This document shows positions 17,646 through 26,065 of a stretch of 64,000 nt of DNA, in pieces. Numbering within the stretch: position 1 is the stretch's first letter; each line of letters begins with the position of its first letter. The translations under genes were made by a program, and so were the position numbers. The DNA comes from Streptococcus mitis (GTDB taxonomy: Bacteria > Bacillota > Bacilli > Lactobacillales > Streptococcaceae), in the NCBI RefSeq assembly GCF_901542415.1, contig NZ_CABEHV010000004.1:868001-932000 (forward strand), written 5' to 3'. The notes beneath the pieces are model-generated. The model did no database searches. It saw only the letters and a list, made by a program, of their open reading frames with translations, and was not told where the DNA came from.

Positions 17646-18995
17646 CTACAATGAAAATTCTGGATCTTCTTTTTCTGCTACTATATCTTGTGTCTGTTCT
17701 CTCTCAAGTTCTTCTGCTTCTACAAAGCGTTTTAAATCAGGAATATGAAGCTGAGCTTGTTTTAGCTTATCATGAACTAACAAGTTCTCATCTATATGAT
17801 AGACCGCTTCCTGATGGCCATTAAATCCTTTATCTAAATCAATATCATCAAAGCGGATAACAGCCAACTCTGTCAAACTTCCCTTATACCAAGCTCCAAT
17901 CTCACTTTCAAGATAGAATCGAACGGATTCTCTATCTTCCGTCTTTGTATCCCGTAAATAAGCTAGTTCCCAGCTTTCTCCTTGAGAATAACCAACTACC
18001 TCTTGAATGATTAACTCCTTATTATTAGTGTCTAAAATCTGGTTAATATCTCCTAAACGTGGTACTAGAATTTCCTGAGCTAATGAAACGGCTTCTGTAC
18101 GATAGTTGAAAAACTCATATTGTTCCCTATCTTCTACATAGTTCCTAACAAAATCTGAATAATGAGGGAAATGTTCCTGAAAACTAGGTGAAATCATTCC
18201 ATAGATATAGGCTTGTTTTACTGTTTCAAACTGGGCTATTTGATAATATGAGGGGTCAAGCTTGCCCTCTTGATTCAATAGTTCCTTGATATTTTCTGGA
18301 AGTTGAATCGGTTCTGAATCTGGCCAAGTTTTCTTAGAATAGTTGATTACTTCTTCGTAAAGAATGGTATCGATCTCTGGATTCTCCATTTCAAGCAAAG
18401 TATCTACAATTTGAGCTGATTCTGAAAGATTGGAACGATAATCAGTAATCAAGCCATCTTTACGAACCTCCCACTCCTCAACCTGAGCATTTTCTGGAGT
18501 TCGTAGTAACAATACCTCCTCAGCTTCCGGATCAACTCCAATGACCTGATCGCCATTGGGTAGCTGATCCATCTCCAATTCTTTAATCTTAGCATCTAAT
18601 TGATTATTAACCTGAAGCAAGTCTTGTTTCAAGTGAAATAATTCTTCTGCATTGGCTTGTAATTCCTCAAAATACTCTCTGGAGATTTTCACTGGTTGAA
18701 CCAATAAATCTTTCTCTCGTTGCTCTCGAGGGTAAGAAAACAAGTAGGGAGCGACTTCTTTGAAGTCCTGGTAGTTCATCCATTTTATAGATTCTGTAAC
18801 AATCATATTTTGGACATCAACGACATCTGTATGAGGAGTAATCCAACCAGCTAAAGCCAACTCTTTTACTGCTTCAGATAGGGGGTATGAAGGGATATGT
18901 TCTAAAATCCCCTCAAAATAACCAATTCCTCGTGCAGTTTCTTCCTCAACTTCACGCTTCATTCGTTTAAATTGTTTTTGTGGTAATGTATTCAT
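17646..18995 (-). CDS. conjugation-operon protein of unknown function
   Basis: A 449-residue acidic soluble protein with no signal peptide or membrane span. A helical segment (EELFHLKQDLLQVNNQLDAKIKEL is part of it, residues ~115-145) looks coiled. The rest has repeated short motifs of the LPD kind, such as EEWEVRKDGLITDYRSN, but I cannot name a domain. It sits 11 bases ahead of the large polyvalent protein and 17 bases after the coupling protein, so it belongs to the DNA-processing part of the operon. Confidence 0.75.
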   Translation of the reverse strand: MNTLPQKQFKRMKREVEEETARGIGYFEGILEHIPSYPLSEAVKELALAGWITPHTDVVDVQNMIVTESIKWMNYQDFKEVAPYLFSYPREQREKDLLVQPVKISREYFEELQANAEELFHLKQDLLQVNNQLDAKIKELEMDQLPNGDQVIGVDPEAEEVLLLRTPENAQVEEWEVRKDGLITDYRSNLSESAQIVDTLLEMENPEIDTILYEEVINYSKKTWPDSEPIQLPENIKELLNQEGKLDPSYYQIAQFETVKQAYIYGMISPSFQEHFPHYSDFVRNYVEDREQYEFFNYRTEAVSLAQEILVPRLGDINQILDTNNKELIIQEVVGYSQGESWELAYLRDTKTEDRESVRFYLESEIGAWYKGSLTELAVIRFDDIDLDKGFNGHQEAVYHIDENLLVHDKLKQAQLHIPDLKRFVEAEELEREQTQDIVAEKEDPEFSL

Positions 18996-19012
18996 TCTAT
19001 TTCCTTTCTTTC

Positions 19013-20848
19013 CTAACTTACTTTAAGAGGCACTTCCTCAACTTCCTTAATCCCAATATGAATGACATTTTCTTCCCCAACCTGGTCTTTCCACTCATCA
19101 ATATCGCTCAGATAGCGCTTGTATCGATACCAGTTGTCATCATTCGGTCCATTACTTAAGAGATGGGCTCTTGGATGCGTGTCCAGGTTAAATTTTTGAT
19201 CCCGAAAAACATTTTGTTTGGATAGAAAGAGTAGGGCTTCTGTTGTTCCAATCGTGGCCACCTCATGCGGTGTTAACAATTCCCGACCAATTTTAGAGTT
19301 CTGCTTAGAACTGCTGGCATTTCTTCCTCTGCTCTCACTATAATTCTGATCATTCAAAGTTTGCTTCCCTGATCGCTCAGATAGGTACTTAAGCGTGTCT
19401 AAGTCATTGGAACCTAAATAAAGAATAGCACCACAGTTATTGATAATCGTCTTTGTATTTTCTTTACCATACAGCACTTCAATCTGACTTTGAGATTGTA
19501 CCATCATCTTGATAGAAATCTCTCGAGAACGAATCACTGAGATAATTGGTGGTAAATTAGGAATCTTCCCAATCTGACCAAACTCATCCGCCCACACCTG
19601 TAGATGCAATAAATCTTCCTTGGTCTTTGTTGGATGATCGCCTAAAATAACTGCATCTGCAGTTTTTATTAGCACATCAAAAATGGTACTAAAAAGAAGG
19701 GCAGATAAGAACTGATAAGCTGGATCCACTTCTGGAATATGAATAAAAACTGCTGTCTTCTCAATATTCCATTTTTCAATCTCGAGTGTATCCTTTTCAA
19801 TAATCTTTCTTAGTTGCTCATGATCAAATACTGAGAAGGTTGTTGCAAAGATAGCATAAACAGAAGCCCGTGTTTGGCCATCAAAGTTTTTATTGAATAG
19901 ATCCCACTGCCTACTAGCATAATTTCCTGGGCTCCTTCTTTCCAGGTCTTCAAACATCAATTCAACAGGACTCTCCGCTTCTGGATGATTCCGTCTCAAT
20001 TCTCGAATCATATCTGTAACCTGCCCTAAATTAGGCAGATAGTGATCGAGCTTACCATCAAAATAAAGATAGCCAATAAGAGAACGCATCAAGAGTTTAT
20101 TTGCTGCAGGCCAAAAAGGATCACTTTCATGACCATTTCTGTTGAGAGACTCTGTAATTGCCTCTGCCACTCGGTCTATATCCATTTCATTATGAATATA
20201 TCTAAAAACGTTGAAGCCATCTGAATTCAAGAAAGTAATCAGATCAAAAATCTTCATCTTATAACCCTTTTCTACAAGTGATTTCCCTGTTTCATGAATG
20301 AGAATTCCTTTGGTATCTGTAGTCACAAAACTAGAGTTTCCTTGTAAAATATTCGGCTTTACAGCACTACGTGTCTTTGAATCCCCTGTACCACCATACA
20401 CCAGAATATTTTTATTAATCTGATTTTCAAAGCTCAATCGGTTATTAAATAGTCCCATCTGACTATTTTGAGTAAAGATCATATTCTTTTCAGGTTCTTC
20501 GTCTCGGAATCTCATCAACTCTTCTCTTGTCGCAAAACGAGCTGATCCATGTTCTTCTCCATAGCGGTAAGTCCCCGTATCAGATACTCTCAAATACAGT
20601 AGAAAAGCAATCAAAAATCCGCCCATACCAATTAATAAAGAAGCTGGAGTAAATTGAAAATCGATCCAAGACTTATCGTTCAGATGATCGCTCATCCAGT
20701 TAAGCTTTCCAAATCCAAATACATCCGTTACTGAATCAGTATCTGGTGCCAACAGCCATAGTTTAAAGAACCAATGAAAGAGGTAGAATAGACCAATTCC
20801 TAACAACAAATACGGTCTAAGTCTCCGTTTCTTCTTTTCTGTAATCAC
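19013..20848 (-). CDS. VirD4-like type IV coupling protein
   Basis: A 611-residue membrane ATPase that links the relaxosome to the secretion channel. Two N-terminal spans (around residues 13-33 and 69-87) precede the motor domain. The P-loop reads GGTGDSKT at 152-159, with Ser where the motif normally has Gly before Lys. Walker B (LQVWADEFGQIG, 419-424 for WADEFG) is normal. It overlaps the DUF3801 gene by ATGA. It matches PcfC of pCF10 in size and position. Confidence 0.92.
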   Translation of the reverse strand: MITEKKKRRLRPYLLLGIGLFYLFHWFFKLWLLAPDTDSVTDVFGFGKLNWMSDHLNDKSWIDFQFTPASLLIGMGGFLIAFLLYLRVSDTGTYRYGEEHGSARFATREELMRFRDEEPEKNMIFTQNSQMGLFNNRLSFENQINKNILVYGGTGDSKTRSAVKPNILQGNSSFVTTDTKGILIHETGKSLVEKGYKMKIFDLITFLNSDGFNVFRYIHNEMDIDRVAEAITESLNRNGHESDPFWPAANKLLMRSLIGYLYFDGKLDHYLPNLGQVTDMIRELRRNHPEAESPVELMFEDLERRSPGNYASRQWDLFNKNFDGQTRASVYAIFATTFSVFDHEQLRKIIEKDTLEIEKWNIEKTAVFIHIPEVDPAYQFLSALLFSTIFDVLIKTADAVILGDHPTKTKEDLLHLQVWADEFGQIGKIPNLPPIISVIRSREISIKMMVQSQSQIEVLYGKENTKTIINNCGAILYLGSNDLDTLKYLSERSGKQTLNDQNYSESRGRNASSSKQNSKIGRELLTPHEVATIGTTEALLFLSKQNVFRDQKFNLDTHPRAHLLSNGPNDDNWYRYKRYLSDIDEWKDQVGEENVIHIGIKEVEEVPLKVS

Positions 20849-21393
20849 TTCATTTTTCCTCCAATCTGTGGTTCGATATTTTCTGGAAGAACAAACTCCT
20901 TCGTATGAATATTTACCTGGAGGGAAGAAATTTTCTCTTGTTCCACTGCTTTGAAATGTTGCAATTTCTCTTCAAAAGAAGTTGTTTTCCCATTTTTAAG
21001 GTTTCGCTCATTGAATCCTTTAGGATCTCTTGTGATACCTTCTAGGACATCCTTAAAGGCTTGTTCGACCACACCTTTATCTTTTGCATTAAAAGCAAGA
21101 GTTGTCTTTCCATCTGGATGAGTATAAAAAGAAAAGCCAATCCCGTATTGGCCTAGTTCTTTTCGAACTGCCTCGAGATTGACTTCATTATGTAGTAATT
21201 GCTGGACTTCTTTAGCATCTGCCGTTGCCATAAATTTATTCCAGTCTGTATCACCAGTAAAGACTACATTCTCCCCTCTGGCTTGATAAATTTCAACTGC
21301 CTTAGAGCTCACCAGGAAGAGTCCTTTTAAGATGATTTCTCCTGTCACAAGAGTTGCCCGTCCTAATTGGGCTACCACTTGTTCTTGTTCCAT
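20845..21393 (-). CDS. DUF3801 / PcfB-like protein
   Basis: A 182-residue protein (MEQEQVVAQLGRATLVTGEI...). The helix, then NVVFTGDTDWNKFM and FSFYTHPDGKTTLAFNAKD, match the DUF3801 family, which includes PcfB. In these systems it acts beside the coupling protein in substrate recruitment. The stop overlaps the start of the coupling protein by four bases, as expected for proteins made in equal amounts. Confidence 0.85.
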   Translation of the reverse strand: MEQEQVVAQLGRATLVTGEIILKGLFLVSSKAVEIYQARGENVVFTGDTDWNKFMATADAKEVQQLLHNEVNLEAVRKELGQYGIGFSFYTHPDGKTTLAFNAKDKGVVEQAFKDVLEGITRDPKGFNERNLKNGKTTSFEEKLQHFKAVEQEKISSLQVNIHTKEFVLPENIEPQIGGKMK

Positions 21394-21394
21394 T

Positions 21395-22288
21395 TTAGCT
21401 CACCTCTTCAATTTTAAAATAAAGATCCTTCAGTTGACTAGCTTGTTTCTCTTTGGCAAGAATCTGTTTTCGCAACTCATTGATTTTGTTTTGGCACTCA
21501 TTAATTTCCTCGTTTGCTTCCTTAATAAACTCTTCGTTAGACTGAATTTTATGTTTAATAGATTGCTTATAAGTAACCGTCTGAGCCTCAAAGCTATCAA
21601 TAACCTCTGAAGGTAAATTTACTGAAGTCACATGAGAAAGGGAGAAGGAAGGCTCAACATTACACTTATCTTCTTTAACAGAAAGAGGTCTTTTCTCTTC
21701 CTGAGTTGATTTTTCAACAATAGAAACTACTTCTTGTGTAGACATATCTTGTGAAGCTTCTACTAGTTCTTCCTCTTTTTTATCCAACCTACTGAAGTCT
21801 TCTGTAGTCCATTCACTGGAAGAATAGGTATTTTTATCTTCCAAAGGTACTTCCTCTCCAACCTCATCTTGAGGCTTCTGAGAAACCAGCTCCGCAATCC
21901 TTTGTCGATTCCTATCTGCTTCTTTCTTTACCGTTAGATCTTCTAGTTCAGGAGCTGGTTCTGGTTGGGGGTGGGGGTGAGGTTCTGGTGTACCTAGTGA
22001 AGAGTTCTTTTCTTTATGTTTTTCTAAAAAATGAAGCAAACCTTTCTTTTTCTTTCCAGCACTCGTACCAAAATTTTCCAGCAACTGATCAATAATTCCA
22101 ACAAAAGGTATTTCAAGTCTATCTTCTTGTAGGATCTCACCTTCAGAATTGAAAGAATAAAGTCGATAGATTCCGTTTATTTTATTACTCTTCATTCGCT
22201 CATTGATGATTTCTAGCCTTGAGAACAAGTCATCTCGGTGCTCAAATGTTTCCTCTTGATTAGTCAGTTGATTGATAATTTTATACAT
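21395..22288 (-). CDS. coiled-coil protein of the transfer operon
   Basis: A 297-residue soluble protein. The N-terminus (MYKIINQLTNQEETFEHRDD) looks like a compact beta-alpha fold; the middle is acidic and disordered, with a Pro-rich stretch EPHPHPQPEPAPE. The last 60 residues form a coiled coil (NEEINECQNKINELRKQILA). No known family recognised. It lies next to the DUF3801 gene with a one-base gap and overlaps the gene before it by eight bases. Confidence 0.7.
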   Translation of the reverse strand: MYKIINQLTNQEETFEHRDDLFSRLEIINERMKSNKINGIYRLYSFNSEGEILQEDRLEIPFVGIIDQLLENFGTSAGKKKKGLLHFLEKHKEKNSSLGTPEPHPHPQPEPAPELEDLTVKKEADRNRQRIAELVSQKPQDEVGEEVPLEDKNTYSSSEWTTEDFSRLDKKEEELVEASQDMSTQEVVSIVEKSTQEEKRPLSVKEDKCNVEPSFSLSHVTSVNLPSEVIDSFEAQTVTYKQSIKHKIQSNEEFIKEANEEINECQNKINELRKQILAKEKQASQLKDLYFKIEEVS

Positions 22289-22520
22289 GGTTCACTCCTT
22301 GGTTACTTGATTGTGCTGGAAGAATGAGTTCCTTCATTTCCTGATAGGATAAGCCACTTTCTTCTGATAGTGCCACAAAAAGCTGTGCTTCCAAATCTTT
22401 TTCTTGATTTATGTAATTCTTGATTTTGTTATCTGCTTCTTCTTTTTGTCGTTGCGCTTTTTCCTTATCTTTTCTCACTTTCTCAAGTTTACCTTCAAGT
22501 TGTTCTATTTTTTTATTCAT
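22281..22520 (-). CDS. small coiled-coil protein
   Basis: A 79-residue highly charged helix (MNKKIEQLEGKLEKVRKDKE...), heptad-like over residues 1-50, with a short C-terminal tail. It is 10 bases after the VirB8-like gene and overlaps the next by eight bases. In position and character it could be compared with PcfA of pCF10. Function unknown. Confidence 0.7.
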   Translation of the reverse strand: MNKKIEQLEGKLEKVRKDKEKAQRQKEEADNKIKNYINQEKDLEAQLFVALSEESGLSYQEMKELILPAQSSNQGVNHV

Positions 22521-22530
22521 TCAATTCTCC

Positions 22531-23211
22531 TTATTGGTTACTACTAGTTGCGGTTGTTGGTTCAGAAGATGTAGGTGTTGCCGTTGATGTAGAGGAAACT
22601 GTAGTCGAGCTTGAACTGCTAGTATCTGTATAAGTTCCTATACTTTGTCCTCTCGCTTCAGTCAATACGATGGGCTCTATTTTATTGATCAATAGTTTCC
22701 CTGCTTTTTCTACGTAGGTCAACCGAATTGTCGCCTTAGTGCTACCAGTGAGCCCCTTAGAAGCCCTATTGTCTTTCTCTGTTAAGGTGGTACTAGTATA
22801 TTGAACCTGAGCTAAAGCAATTTTATGTTGTTTATCAATGTATATAGATCCTGATTCAAAAGCTTGGTCAACCACATACCCCTTATAGGTCTGATTAACT
22901 GGTTTCTGTTCTTCTTGAATAGTTTCCTGATACATGGAATCCGTCATAAAAGGCTTATAGCGTGGTCGATTCTCTTCTAAATCCTTTTTGGTATAGTAAG
23001 CAATTAGGAAGTCCTCGACCTGCTGTTCAGTAAGAGATAGTTGTTCCTGCTGTTTCTCTTCTGGTTTTTGCTTCGCCTCTTCCTGAACTTGACTATTCTG
23101 TCTCAAATTCTGTTGTACTTGAGAAATAGAATAACCCAATACAATACATAAAACGGCAATGAATCCCATAAAAAATCCCTTTACCATTTTGATTAACTTT
23201 TGATTATACAT
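22531..23211 (-). CDS. VirB8-like transfer protein (PrgL-type)
   Basis: A 226-residue bitopic protein with one N-terminal span (residues ~12-31) and an outside domain whose QVEDFLIAYYTKKDLEENRPRY and GSTKATIRLTYVEKAGKLLI segments fit the NTF2-like fold of VirB8/TcpC scaffolds. The C-terminal 35 residues are almost only Ser and Thr. It is 12 bases after the wall hydrolase gene. It would be part of the channel scaffold. Confidence 0.75.
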   Translation of the reverse strand: MYNQKLIKMVKGFFMGFIAVLCIVLGYSISQVQQNLRQNSQVQEEAKQKPEEKQQEQLSLTEQQVEDFLIAYYTKKDLEENRPRYKPFMTDSMYQETIQEEQKPVNQTYKGYVVDQAFESGSIYIDKQHKIALAQVQYTSTTLTEKDNRASKGLTGSTKATIRLTYVEKAGKLLINKIEPIVLTEARGQSIGTYTDTSSSSSTTVSSTSTATPTSSEPTTATSSNQ

Positions 23212-23223
23212 TCTTTTCCTTTC

Positions 23224-26055
23224 TTATTTAGGGGTAACAAAATAGATACCTGATTGTGGTTTCAAAGTACGCCAACTTGATACATATAAACCACCAAAGT
23301 TCATTTCTGAAACTAAGAAGCTACCATCGCTATTAACGTACTCACAGAAAGCAACGTGACCATAGATTGGCGATGCCCCAGCCACACCATTCATGAATAC
23401 AGCTGCAGAACCTGGTTTAGGAGTCGTTGAGATGTCATATCCTTGCGCTTGGCCACTATCAACCCATTGATTGGCATTACCTAGATAGGGATGAATGCCA
23501 ACTCCAATTTGAGCAAAGCGATTATAGACATACCAAGTACAATTCCCTAGTTCATAAGCGTTACCTGAATAGCCTTGTCCTTCTAAAAGTGCTTGATCGG
23601 TAGGTAGTCCATAAGGTAGCTTATCTTTATATTCTGCTGGAACTTGCTTGCTAGAAACACCTGTCGAACCTCCTCCTTTATTTTTTAAGAAATTCAACCA
23701 TTGACGGGCTGCATTTTGTCGTTCTAGAAGCTTATTACCTGGTACTCCCAACCAAGCGTTCAAGAAGTCCTCCGCAAGAGCTTCTACGGATCCAGTAGAT
23801 GTTACAATTCTTCTGAATGCTGCACGTCTAGTTGGATCATCTTCCTCCAGAAGAAATTTTGTTTGGACTTCCGCAGACCAAATATCTCCATTCACAGATT
23901 TTGCAAAATTCCACAATGCAAGAGCACGAGGGCCAGTAAATTGACCAATCCCAATTCCGATATAGTGCAAACCATTGACTTGATAACCTCTTTCATTTAA
24001 AGGCAAGGTAGGGTACATAGCTTGAAAGGCTCCCCAGTTGCCAACTAGATTTTCTGCAGTTGGTTCTTTAGCAACTTTATCAAACTGATTATTGGTTAGA
24101 AAGTCTGTTTCATAGCGTTTAAAGGTGATGGAACTCTCAATATCAAATCCTCCCAAAACGGCTGCGATTCCTTCATCTGTTGCTTCTGGTATATTTTTTT
24201 TAATTGCATCTGCAAAAGCCCTTGCACGTCTTCCTTTATCTCCAGATGTTTCAATGTTACTGACAACAGATGTTGCTTGGGTATATTCTACACGCTGGAA
24301 GTAAAAACCGACATTGACATAAGTCCAGCTCTTCTTGATATTCCCATCTTTATCTTTCTTGTTTGATCGATCTGGTTCTAGCTTTTGATAATAAACAGTT
24401 TGATTTCCTTCAGATGCTACTTTCCCGATGATATCTCCAGATTTAACATGATCACCTGTTTTATAGCGAATCGTATCTACATTCTTATACAGAAACTTAG
24501 AATCCTGATCACTAATTTCTATGTCACTCCCCTTAACTTCAACTTTCCCATCTAAAACAGCTAACAGAGACTGACCTCCTGAGGCCTGCAAAACAGAGCC
24601 ATTAAAAACTTCCGTCTTCGATTTATATCCAAAACGCTCAATAATCTGAAGAGGTGCTTGTGATTCAGGTTGTTCTTCTGTATAAAATGGATTATCTAGT
24701 TCTTGAAGCAACATATATTTTCCACTATCTCTAGCGATTTCTAAGAGTTGTTTATACTCCTCTAACTCGTCCTTGTCAAGCTTATAGAGATTATTTTTGG
24801 TATAAAGCTCTTCCATCGTTTTAAGATTGTCTTTATCCCCATTCAAATTCTTCCATAAGGTATCTAAGTAAAGTTTTCCACGATTCTGTTGTGAAAAATA
24901 TTTATTCCCGTCTATACGAAGCTTATCTGAAATATCATCATACTTATAATTCAAGTACAAAAGTGGATCGTCAATTTTTGTCCAATAATCTACCTTGTCA
25001 TTCGATTTTTCACGATCCAATTTTGAAAGATACAACCAGGTATCATTCAAATCAAATTCATCTTGACGGGTAATTCCTGAACTACCAATACCAAGTATAG
25101 CCAGAAACAAAAGCAGACCAAAAGCAATCAGATAAGCCTTTAAGCTAAATGGATTTTTGATAATAGCTTTAAGCGGTTTAGAACCTACACGGTAAAACTT
25201 CCTCGCTTTCTTAGCCACTTTTCCTGTTTTAGAAGCAGCCAAGCGTTTCTTATAATCCTGAATACGACGAGAGAGTTTTCCTTCCCAAGAAAATTCTCTT
25301 GGAGTTCGAGTGAAGCCTCTACCCTTAGCCTTATTGTAGACTCTATTTCCAAGGCTATAGCTCGATTTAACCATTCCTTGGCCAAGTTTACCACTATATT
25401 TCCCAATCGTTTTGATCCGTTTCCCTTGAATCTGAATATCCTGATACTGATTCTTAGTTCGGGCTATATCTGAAAGGGTATCATCCTGATGAGCTGTAGA
25501 ACTAGCTTGTTGATTAGCAACTCGTTCTACTGATTGTTTAGTAGCACGAAGAAACTTCTTCTTGCGTGAACCACCATTAGCCTCTTGAGCGACTTTAAAA
25601 GTTCTTTTAGAAGTTTTTTTCTCCAGTTTCGCCTTATCTAATTCCTGCTTAAGGGATGTCTGTTTTTTATTGTTCCTATCTAATTCCTGCTTAAGGAAAA
25701 CCTGCTTTTTATTGTTCCTATCTAATTCCTGCTTAAGGAAGACCTGCTTTTTAATTTCCTCTGGACGAAGTGCCTTTCCTTCTTTTCCAAGATTTCTTCC
25801 TTGTTTCTGGATATTCTTGTACTCTTTTTGGATTCTCTTATACTCTTTTTGTATTTTCTTGACCTTGTTCTTAGAAGCTCGAAATTGGCTTCGACTCTTC
25901 TTTACCAACTGACGTTTAGAGTGAGTCTTAGATTGTAACTTCGTAAGTTGTTTTGCGCTATCTTGTTGAACCGTTCGGTAATTCTTACGAACTTTTTCTA
26001 GCTTTCGATCCAACCTATGACCGATTGTTTTTGGTCTGGCTTTCTCCTGATCCAT
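23224..26055 (-). CDS. PrgK-like cell-wall hydrolase of the secretion channel
   Basis: A 943-residue membrane protein. Residues 1-300 are very basic and coiled, with three 14-residue repeats at 102-143. One span lies at ~304-326. Outside follow a degenerate M23/LytM-like beta domain lacking the zinc histidines, a phage-tail-type lysozyme domain (GIAAVLGGFDIESS with a likely catalytic Glu) and a C-terminal CHAP domain with Cys in GNCTWYVYNR and His in YGHVAFCE. It would open peptidoglycan for the channel. The three-domain layout is that of PrgK. Confidence 0.9.
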   Translation of the reverse strand: MDQEKARPKTIGHRLDRKLEKVRKNYRTVQQDSAKQLTKLQSKTHSKRQLVKKSRSQFRASKNKVKKIQKEYKRIQKEYKNIQKQGRNLGKEGKALRPEEIKKQVFLKQELDRNNKKQVFLKQELDRNNKKQTSLKQELDKAKLEKKTSKRTFKVAQEANGGSRKKKFLRATKQSVERVANQQASSTAHQDDTLSDIARTKNQYQDIQIQGKRIKTIGKYSGKLGQGMVKSSYSLGNRVYNKAKGRGFTRTPREFSWEGKLSRRIQDYKKRLAASKTGKVAKKARKFYRVGSKPLKAIIKNPFSLKAYLIAFGLLLFLAILGIGSSGITRQDEFDLNDTWLYLSKLDREKSNDKVDYWTKIDDPLLYLNYKYDDISDKLRIDGNKYFSQQNRGKLYLDTLWKNLNGDKDNLKTMEELYTKNNLYKLDKDELEEYKQLLEIARDSGKYMLLQELDNPFYTEEQPESQAPLQIIERFGYKSKTEVFNGSVLQASGGQSLLAVLDGKVEVKGSDIEISDQDSKFLYKNVDTIRYKTGDHVKSGDIIGKVASEGNQTVYYQKLEPDRSNKKDKDGNIKKSWTYVNVGFYFQRVEYTQATSVVSNIETSGDKGRRARAFADAIKKNIPEATDEGIAAVLGGFDIESSITFKRYETDFLTNNQFDKVAKEPTAENLVGNWGAFQAMYPTLPLNERGYQVNGLHYIGIGIGQFTGPRALALWNFAKSVNGDIWSAEVQTKFLLEEDDPTRRAAFRRIVTSTGSVEALAEDFLNAWLGVPGNKLLERQNAARQWLNFLKNKGGGSTGVSSKQVPAEYKDKLPYGLPTDQALLEGQGYSGNAYELGNCTWYVYNRFAQIGVGIHPYLGNANQWVDSGQAQGYDISTTPKPGSAAVFMNGVAGASPIYGHVAFCEYVNSDGSFLVSEMNFGGLYVSSWRTLKPQSGIYFVTPK
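25627..25752 (-). repeat. three tandem 42-bp repeats in the hydrolase gene
   Basis: Three in-frame copies of a 42-base unit encode KKQVFLKQELDRNN, KKQVFLKQELDRNN and KKQTSLKQELDKAK. The first two are nearly identical at DNA level; copy number could change by slippage without breaking the frame. Confidence 0.85.
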
Positions 26056-26065
26056 AGTGAGACTC

